This document shows, one piece after another, positions 1 through 5,193 of a DNA stretch of 6,715 nucleotides (positions are counted from its first letter, which is position 1; each line of letters begins with the position of its first letter). The notes beneath the pieces are model-generated. The model was not told where the DNA came from and searched no databases. It worked only from the letters and a program-made list of their open reading frames with translations. Made by a program: the position numbers and the translations under genes. Origin of the DNA: Acidobacteriota bacterium (GTDB taxonomy: Bacteria; Acidobacteriota; Thermoanaerobaculia; Gp7-AA8); assembly GCA_003222375.1 (NCBI GenBank), contig QHVX01000185.1:1-6715 (forward strand). Reading direction: 5' to 3'.

Positions 1-22
1 GGATATCGCGAAGCGATCCGAT

Positions 23-433
23 TCACGGCGCGAGATGCTCGATGAGGTCAATCAGCTCGGGAAGATTGAAGGGCTTCGGCAGGATCGCCGAGACACCCAT
101 CTGCAGCACGGCCTGCGGTTCCACGCGGAGATGGGCCGAGACGACGATGATGGGGACACGTCCGAGGTGGCCGGTTTCCTTGAGCCGTTGCAGGAAATCC
201 CATCCGTTCACCCGCGGCATGGCCAGATCGAGCAGGATGACGTGCGGATGATGAAGGTTCAGCGCGCGTTGTCCTTCCTCACCATCGCCCGCCAGCAGTA
301 CCTGAAAACCGTGCTTTCGGAGCGCGGCCGCCAGCATGCCCCGCAGCGGCAGATCGTCGTCGATCACGAGGACGCGTTTGCGATCGACATCGGCGACGCG
401 CTTACTTCCACTGTCCTGGAAACGCGCTTCCAT
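23..433 (-). CDS. Stand-alone response regulator receiver (CheY-like) domain
   Basis: Single-domain phosphoacceptor protein of 136 residues from the ATG at 433. A GTG at 457, directly abutting the preceding TGA, would add eight residues; neither start has a convincing Shine-Dalgarno, and the receiver domain begins only at RVLVIDDD, so the choice does not affect function. Numbered from the GTG, the key residues are the acid pair D33-D34, the phosphorylated D77 in VILLDLAMPRVNGWDFL (73-89), S107 in VVSAH (105-109) in the Ser/Thr switch position, and K128 in PKPF (127-130). All catalytic positions are intact. There is no DNA-binding, GGDEF or other output domain after residue 144, so it must act by protein-protein contact or as a phosphorelay intermediate. 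No histidine kinase is present in the window. It is last in the run of genes on this strand, so it may share the transcript with the polysaccharide genes or belong with genes beyond the left edge. Confidence 0.92.
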   Translation of the reverse strand: MEARFQDSGSKRVADVDRKRVLVIDDDLPLRGMLAAALRKHGFQVLLAGDGEEGQRALNLHHPHVILLDLAMPRVNGWDFLQRLKETGHLGRVPIIVVSAHLRVEPQAVLQMGVSAILPKPFNLPELIDLIEHLAP

Positions 434-457
434 AGGAACGGCTAATTCTACGCGCAC

Positions 458-1447
458 TCAGAACAGGTCGGAGTCCCCCATGGTGTAGTACAGCGAATCG
501 CGCATCCGCTGTGTGGCATCGGTCATTTGGAACGGCACGCACATCAGTGAAAGGTCCTGCGGCTCGCTGCCGGCGACAAATCCAAGTCTGGCAACCGCAT
601 CAGCAAACCATTGCGGGCGCTGCGGAAACCATGCTTCGACGCGGTCGACAGGATAGCTCGGCGCGACGTGGCGAATCAGGACTTCGATGGCGTCGAGAAA
701 CATCGGATCGAAGAGCGCGTCGCCCCACGACAGGCGGTTTTCGCGCACTCGGAAGACGCTCCATCCGACCAGGCGCCGCCATTTTCGAATGGCGACGATG
801 AACGCGCCCGGCTCAGGGCATTCGAGATAGCGCCACCGGAGATAACGCGCATCGCGGCGAACGAGAAATTGGTACGCCGGGCCGACGCGACCGAGAAACC
901 GGTCGTATTCGTCGGTGAAATCGGTCACCAGCTCGAGCTGATATCCACGCGTCCACCGCTGGACCTTCGCGATTCGCGAAATTGGCATTTCGCGGACGCG
1001 GTAGGTGACCGGCTCAACGCGATCGCTGCGAAGGAAACGCAGCGAGAATCGCTGGATGTTGGCGACATTGAAGCCGTAATTGTATGCAACTTTATGTTCA
1101 CAAAATTCTGAATAGAAATGTATTGCGGTCTGGCCGAGGATGCTGGTGGGCCCGCGGCCGATGTGGCGGACGGAAGGATCGGTCATCGTGTCGCCGATCT
1201 GATGTGCGTGGCAGTCGTCGCCTGACCGAAAAAGCGGCACCACGTAGCCGGCATAATGACCGACGAGTCTGCCCGCGCTGTCGAACGTCAGGCTGATATG
1301 CCCGTTGCCGTAAGGATTCTCCAGATATTTCCAGCGGAAGTGATCCATCGATCGCGGAGCGTGAAACGAGCGCGCGAAGAGATCGAGGATGGCCGTCTCA
1401 TCGCCCGGCTGGTAGGCGCGGGTAAGGAACCGCTCATCAGCGGGCAT
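458..1447 (-). CDS. GNAT-fold acetyltransferase-like protein with two repeated halves
   Basis: Predicted soluble N-acetyltransferase-like protein, 329 residues from the chosen ATG at 1447. The frame runs open further upstream to 1585, but those 46 residues lie wholly inside the preceding gene and are low-complexity shadow sequence, whereas the family-like region begins directly after MPADERF. The first half has the usual GNAT features: RAYQPGDETAILDLF (10-24), strand LVGHYAGYVV (61-70), and VRHIGRGPTSIL (93-104), which fits the R-x-x-G-x-G acetyl-CoA pyrophosphate loop. The motif FRWKYLENPYG (37-47) recurs as LRWRYLECPEPG (203-214), suggesting two tandem GNAT-like halves as in long GNAT/FemAB-like proteins. 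The C-terminus is an acidic-aromatic tail, LYYTMGDSDLF. The start overlaps the end of the methyltransferase gene by 11 bases without a clear Shine-Dalgarno, so coupled translation is likely. The context suggests acylation of a sugar, such as an amino-deoxysugar, in the exported glycan; the substrate is inference. Confidence 0.82.
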   Translation of the reverse strand: MPADERFLTRAYQPGDETAILDLFARSFHAPRSMDHFRWKYLENPYGNGHISLTFDSAGRLVGHYAGYVVPLFRSGDDCHAHQIGDTMTDPSVRHIGRGPTSILGQTAIHFYSEFCEHKVAYNYGFNVANIQRFSLRFLRSDRVEPVTYRVREMPISRIAKVQRWTRGYQLELVTDFTDEYDRFLGRVGPAYQFLVRRDARYLRWRYLECPEPGAFIVAIRKWRRLVGWSVFRVRENRLSWGDALFDPMFLDAIEVLIRHVAPSYPVDRVEAWFPQRPQWFADAVARLGFVAGSEPQDLSLMCVPFQMTDATQRMRDSLYYTMGDSDLF

Positions 1448-2933
1448 GCGTCGGTTCGACCGATCGAATCGCGCGAACGTCGATCGGTGGTCCGGCGCGG
1501 CGCTTGGCGGTGATGCGGATCGATCCGGAGCTGGCCAGCAGCGGGTCGGGAAGAATCCGTAGGATCGCATGCACCAGCGGCGCAAGCAGCGGGAAGCGCG
1601 CCGTGATCCAGTAGCGCAGGAACTTGTGATCGCGATATTCGAAGGATGGCGCCACCGAGACGATCTCGAAGCCGGAGCGCTCGAACAGCTCGATCAGCGC
1701 CGAGCGCGAATAGAGAATCAGATGCGTACGGAAGTTGTGCGCCATCCGAATGCGCTCGCTGATCAAGTACAACAAGCCCTCGGTGTCGAACGCCGTCAGA
1801 AGAACTGCGCCGCCGGGCTTCAATAGATCTTTGATCCGCGCCAGCGCGTCGTGCGGATCGGCCATATTTTCGAAGACGTGGAAGAGTGTGACGGCGTCGA
1901 AGGCCGGTCCGGTGTTCACGAAGCCATTCAGCGTCGAGCAGTAGACTTCCAGGCCCTTCGCACGTGCCGCGCGGGCAGTGGCAGCCGTACGGTCGATGCC
2001 GACGTATTCGTATTCGCGCGCAGCGGCGATGCCGAAGCTGCCGTCGCGAACGCCGATCTCCAGAATGCGTGATCGCGGCGCAACTTGCTTGCGCAGTGTT
2101 TTCAATCTTCGCCAGCTCGTCCGCTCGCGCGCCGTTCTCGCGTGCGCGGTTTCGTCGGAAGTATCGTGAGCCCGAAGATTGGCGCGGACTTCACGACGGA
2201 CGGGATGCAAATCCTCTGTCGCTCCGAAGTTATTGAGATAACGGCACTTACAGCGACTACAGGCCCGCACGACGTTGCCCGGAATCTGCGCCCAACTCCA
2301 CACTTCGGACGAAAAACAAACCGGACATCGACGCGGCGCGCGGTAGCCGTTGTCGCGATCGGTCATCCGAATCTTGATCGCCGATGTCAGCCCACTGATC
2401 GCGCCGAACGTGGATGCTGCGTGCGAATCGGAATCGACGCGCAGCGATTCGACGCGGAAGCCGTACTTGTTCGCGAGATAGGCGACCTCCAGATCGAAGC
2501 CACCACCGTTCAACTTCGATTCGCCGAGCAACAGACGCGCGGCAGACGACGAGAACGCTTTGAAATAAAGATTTGGATCGGGAAGAATTGGTACGAGAAT
2601 AGATTGTAATAATATATTATTATTATGCTTACGATTTCCGGCGGCGAAGACGACGTCGGCCGACTCCGACTCGATCAAAGCGACGGCGTCGCCGATCGCG
2701 TTCATCGGATACGGCAGTTCCGGATCGATGATGACCAGAACGCTGCCCTTCGCTTCTGCTGCGCCGCGACGCAGGATTCCGCCATAGCCTTCGCCATCGC
2801 GCGAGTCGAGCACGCGCACGTCGAAGTCGAAGCCGGTGGTCTGCAGATATTGCTCGACCGACTCGAGCGTCGACGGCAGCTCGGATGCGCGCCGCATCAG
2901 CGGAATCAGGATCGACACGCTGGTCGAGCTCAT
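1437..2933 (-). CDS. Fusion protein: shortened DPM/GtrB-like GT2 domain plus zinc-ribbon SAM methyltransferase
   Basis: One uninterrupted 498-residue frame with two enzyme-like parts. Residues 1-197 resemble the dolichyl-phosphate-mannose synthase/GtrB branch of GT2: VSILIPL (6-12), GYGGILRRGAAEAKGSVLVI (49-68), then FKAFSSSAARLL (124-135), GGFDLEVAYLANKYGFRVES (144-163) and a tail ending near GY (196-197). The site is unusual: the VDDGS-type motif is reduced to VLDSRDG (41-47), about 25 residues that normally follow it are absent, and the DxD is D70-P-E72. Residues 200-498 are a separate unit: a Cys4 zinc ribbon (C203, C206, C225, C228) and a Rossmann methyltransferase with ILEIGVRDGSFG (290-301) for SAM, acidic D314, FDAVTLFHVFEN (345-356) and LLKPGGAVLL (370-379). 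Such ribbon methyltransferases often act on sugars or nucleotide sugars. The ATG at 2933 overlaps the upstream stop by four bases. Methyltransferase activity is likely; glycosyltransferase activity is doubtful. Confidence 0.85.
   Translation of the reverse strand: MSSTSVSILIPLMRRASELPSTLESVEQYLQTTGFDFDVRVLDSRDGEGYGGILRRGAAEAKGSVLVIIDPELPYPMNAIGDAVALIESESADVVFAAGNRKHNNNILLQSILVPILPDPNLYFKAFSSSAARLLLGESKLNGGGFDLEVAYLANKYGFRVESLRVDSDSHAASTFGAISGLTSAIKIRMTDRDNGYRAPRRCPVCFSSEVWSWAQIPGNVVRACSRCKCRYLNNFGATEDLHPVRREVRANLRAHDTSDETAHARTARERTSWRRLKTLRKQVAPRSRILEIGVRDGSFGIAAAREYEYVGIDRTAATARAARAKGLEVYCSTLNGFVNTGPAFDAVTLFHVFENMADPHDALARIKDLLKPGGAVLLTAFDTEGLLYLISERIRMAHNFRTHLILYSRSALIELFERSGFEIVSVAPSFEYRDHKFLRYWITARFPLLAPLVHAILRILPDPLLASSGSIRITAKRRAGPPIDVRAIRSVEPTHAR
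2607..2626. repeat. 20-base all-A/T patch containing a 16-base perfect palindrome
   Basis: Every base from 2607 to 2626 is A or T, in a GC-rich region. Positions 2607-2622 read TAATAATATATTATTA, identical to their reverse complement, and TTA/TAT triplet repetition continues to 2626. It lies inside the GT2-methyltransferase gene and stays in frame, coding roughly NNNILL (residues 104-109) with the codons AAT AAT AAT ATA TTA TTA, which are out of character for this gene. It may be a microsatellite-like expansion; a role as a regulatory site is possible but unsupported. Confidence 0.8.
2930..2933 (-). promoter_or_regulatory. ATGA start-stop overlap, probable translational coupling
   Basis: The TGA of the rhamnosyltransferase-like GT2 gene and the ATG of the GT2-methyltransferase fusion gene share the four bases ATGA. 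The preceding bases give only a weak GAG-like Shine-Dalgarno, so re-initiation by the terminating ribosome is the likely mode of translation. Confidence 0.6.
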
Positions 2934-3967
2934 GCTCGCGATATTCTAGTCTTTACGTACGTGGCCAGGACCCGGGCAGCATCGCGGTCCACCACGCGCA
3001 AATACAGTGCCTCTCCAAGGTAAGACTCCCATACCTCGGCCGGCACGTCGACGCGCAGGGCGCTCGGAAAATGCCCGGCCGCCGTTTCGAATGATGCAAG
3101 CGGCGAGGCCTCGATGACAACGTTTGTACGTTCCAGCACTATGCCGTCTGTCAATCGCTCTACGGCTGCCGGCGTGACCGGCCTCTCGATCCGCTTGATC
3201 CAATTCGCAATGTATTTGCCACTCCACTTCTCGAGGTACTGCATCTCCGACCGCGCGAATTCTGCCGCGGCGGCTGCCGACTTGCCCGCGCTTTGGTTGT
3301 AAAGATGGCGGCATCGCGCGTTCGGAATGTAGACGATGCTTCCGGCCGGTATGCGCCGCTGCAGGTCGATCTCCTCGAAGTAAAGGTGGAAGCGCTCGTC
3401 GAATCCGCCGGCGCGATCGAATGCCGCTCGCCGAATCGCCATAACGGCGCCCGAGACCGCCGAAACGCGCGTTGGAGCGGACAGCGACCAGAATACGATC
3501 CGTTCCTGAATGCGATGCCGATCGCGGCTGCGCCGCCATCGCACCGACCGACTCGCCATCGCCGCATCGAAAGCCTCGGCCGCGCTGCGAATCTCGCTGG
3601 GCGGGAGGAGCCATTGGTACGCGTCATCCCAGAAAAGCGCCGGGCCGGCGACATCGGCATCGGCGTCCAGCAACGGGTCGATCGAATTCGGACCAAATCT
3701 CACATCGGGATTGCACACCAGAAGAGCGTCGCCATCGCATTTCGCGCGAGCACGATTGACCGCCGCGCCGTAGCCGAGGTTTGTGTCGGCGACGATGAGG
3801 ATGTCGGTGTGCGATTTGAGCGCCTCCGCTTCGCGCGCGTCGACGCTGTTGTCGACGACAATGACCTGCATCGGACTTTGAATCGCTGCGCGGGCAGAGC
3901 GAATCGCCTCGATCGCCAGCGATGCGGAACGGTAGTTGACGACGACGAGCGAACAGCTCGCCGGCAT
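2930..3967 (-). CDS. GT2 family glycosyltransferase (rhamnosyltransferase-like) with extra C-terminal domain
   Basis: Predicted cytoplasmic GT-A fold glycosyltransferase of 345 residues that transfers a sugar from a nucleotide donor in polysaccharide assembly. Motifs in order: LVVVNY (7-12) and VIVVDNS (35-41) for the nucleotide-binding half; NLGYGAAVNRA (63-73); LLVCNPDV (82-89), where NPD takes the place of the DxD metal motif as usual in WbbL-like enzymes; GAVMAIRRAAFDRAGGFDE (173-191); and the acceptor-side FEEIDLQRR (197-205). The order and spacing are those of dTDP-rhamnosyl transferase-like GT2 proteins, but donor and acceptor cannot be read from sequence. Residues about 264-345 form an additional, probably beta-rich segment (LYLRVVDRDAARVLATYV near 321-338) that I cannot assign. 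The ATG at 3967 overlaps the wzt stop by one base; the TGA overlaps the next gene's ATG by four bases, so translation is probably coupled on both sides. No membrane helix is seen. Confidence 0.9.
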   Translation of the reverse strand: MPASCSLVVVNYRSASLAIEAIRSARAAIQSPMQVIVVDNSVDAREAEALKSHTDILIVADTNLGYGAAVNRARAKCDGDALLVCNPDVRFGPNSIDPLLDADADVAGPALFWDDAYQWLLPPSEIRSAAEAFDAAMASRSVRWRRSRDRHRIQERIVFWSLSAPTRVSAVSGAVMAIRRAAFDRAGGFDERFHLYFEEIDLQRRIPAGSIVYIPNARCRHLYNQSAGKSAAAAAEFARSEMQYLEKWSGKYIANWIKRIERPVTPAAVERLTDGIVLERTNVVIEASPLASFETAAGHFPSALRVDVPAEVWESYLGEALYLRVVDRDAARVLATYVKTRISRA

Positions 3968-5184
3968 CAGCGGCCGGCCGCCATCGCGTCGACCGAATCC
4001 ATCGACCAGCGGTGATCGAGAGAAATCAAGCCGACCTCATACCGATCGCCGGTGATCGAGAAGGCCGGCCGCACGTCTCGACGATCGAAAACCGAGATGG
4101 CATTTTCGTCGCCGACAAAAGCGATGATCGTGTACTCGCCACGATTCAACGGCACACGCTCGAGCTCGACCGAAAACTCATATTCGTTTCGGCCGCGCAG
4201 CGGCTCGATCCCATCGGCGTGCGTGCCGACCGCGAAACACTGCAGATCATCCGCCGAGCGATGGACGCCCAGGATGACGTGGATGGGCTGGGAGGGATTG
4301 TCGGAATGGATGCGAACGCGGAACTGAATGTCTTCGCCGCGCTCGAAGAGGTCGCGCGGACTGCCGGACCGATCGCAGACGACGATCTCGCGAAACCGGA
4401 CCGGCGAGAACGCCCGCTCGCGTTCCGGCTCGCCTTCCGTGGCTGGAAGCGCACGGTCGCGCTGCAGAAGGAATGATTCGTAATCGTGAACGACGTCGAG
4501 CGTCGGTCCGTATCGCATGACCGATCCATGATCGAGCCACAAGGTGCGGCGGCAGATCGCGGTCACGTGATAGAGCGCATGCGAGCAAAAGACGATGGTC
4601 CTGCCCTGCTGCTGGAATTCGCGGATCCGGTCGACGCACTTTTTTTGAAAGTGGCCGTCGCCGACCGCCAGCGCTTCATCGATGACCAGAATGTCGGGGT
4701 CTACATTCACAGCAACTGAAAACGCGAGCCGCATGTACATGCCCGACGAATACATTTTCACCGGGCGATCGAGAAATGTACCGAGCTCCGAGAATTCGAG
4801 GATCGCAGGCAGCTTTCGTTTGATCTCGGCCGCCGACAAACCGAGGATCGCGGCGTTGAGCGCGGCGTTGTCGCGGCCGCTGAATTCGGGATGAAATCCC
4901 GTTCCTAACTCGAGAATCGAGGCGATCGTGCCGTAGGCCTCGATCGTGCCGCTCGTCGGACGCGTCACGCTGCACAGCAATTTGAGCAGTGTGCTCTTAC
5001 CGGCGCCGTTCTGGCCGATGATGCCGATGGCCTCCCCTTTTTCGACATCGAATGTCACGTCCTGCAGTGCGGGAAAAACGGTGTGGCGCGGCCGCCGCGT
5101 GATCATCTCGATCAGCCGATCCGCTGGCCGCGGGTAGATGTCGTACTGCTTCGTCAGCTCTCTCGAGCGGACGGCGAGATTCAT
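3967..5184 (-). CDS. wzt: Wzt-type polysaccharide/O-antigen export ABC ATPase with C-terminal carbohydrate-binding domain
   Basis: ATP-binding subunit of an ABC exporter for lipid-linked polysaccharide, 405 residues, acting at the cytoplasmic face of the inner membrane with a Wzm permease. Visible motifs: Walker A GQNGAGKST (57-65), the Wzt-typical LELGTGFHPEFSGRDN (91-106), signature YSSGM (145-149), Walker B ILVIDEALAVGD (165-176) and H-loop His202 in FCSHAL. After a linker near 240-255 comes a beta-rich domain (about 258-395) ending GLISLDHRW, matching the Wzt C-terminal domain that in E. coli O8/O9a systems binds the modified non-reducing end of the glycan. Length fits the long, two-domain Wzt class. 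The ATG at 5184 is 9 bases after the previous stop, with a weak AGG nearby. No permease gene is present in the window, where wzm normally lies next to wzt. The TGA shares one base with the next ATG (TGATG). Residues 180-182 are coded by CAA AAA AAG, a slippery sequence. Confidence 0.93.
   Translation of the reverse strand: MNLAVRSRELTKQYDIYPRPADRLIEMITRRPRHTVFPALQDVTFDVEKGEAIGIIGQNGAGKSTLLKLLCSVTRPTSGTIEAYGTIASILELGTGFHPEFSGRDNAALNAAILGLSAAEIKRKLPAILEFSELGTFLDRPVKMYSSGMYMRLAFSVAVNVDPDILVIDEALAVGDGHFQKKCVDRIREFQQQGRTIVFCSHALYHVTAICRRTLWLDHGSVMRYGPTLDVVHDYESFLLQRDRALPATEGEPERERAFSPVRFREIVVCDRSGSPRDLFERGEDIQFRVRIHSDNPSQPIHVILGVHRSADDLQCFAVGTHADGIEPLRGRNEYEFSVELERVPLNRGEYTIIAFVGDENAISVFDRRDVRPAFSITGDRYEVGLISLDHRWSMDSVDAMAAGR
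3970..3981. repeat. 12-base GC palindrome abutting the wzt/GT2 TGATG junction
   Basis: GCGGCCGGCCGC is a perfect palindrome forming the last codons of wzt, ending directly before its TGA and two bases before the ATG of the next gene. In the mRNA it can fold as a GCGG/CCGC stem with a CCGG loop just upstream of the start codon, in the place where a Shine-Dalgarno would be. A ribosome terminating on wzt would open it, which would make translation of the glycosyltransferase depend on wzt translation. The palindrome is seen; the regulatory reading is inference. Confidence 0.35.
4639..4646 (-). other. A-run with dnaX-type slippery heptamer A AAA AAG in wzt
   Basis: On the coding strand the wzt codons CAA AAA AAG (residues 180-182) contain seven consecutive A followed by G, and the zero frame divides the heptamer as A AAA AAG, the arrangement used for -1 frameshifting in E. 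coli dnaX. A -1 shift would open a frame of about 130 residues ending near 4247, removing the carbohydrate-binding domain. I see neither a dnaX-like upstream Shine-Dalgarno nor an obvious strong downstream stem, so function is unproven; the residues QKK are also ordinary at this place. Confidence 0.3.
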
Positions 5185-5193
5185 AGACCTATT

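Noticed and set aside
1..19. Short inverted repeat (GGAT/ATCC with CGC/GCG around GAA) just after the receiver stop, possible terminator
   Set aside because: The stem is short with a two-base bulge, and no T-tract can be seen because the window ends; it cannot be called a terminator from this sequence.
1448..1585. Upstream extension of the GNAT-like frame starting at 1585
   Set aside because: These 46 residues lie entirely within the methyltransferase gene and read as low-complexity Arg/Pro/Ser shadow sequence; the ATG at 1447 places the start right before the domain.
3293..4015. A 240-codon plus-strand frame opposite the GT2 gene
   Set aside because: Same reason: Arg/Ala/Asp-rich shadow with no motif; the opposite strand has complete GT2 motifs in order.
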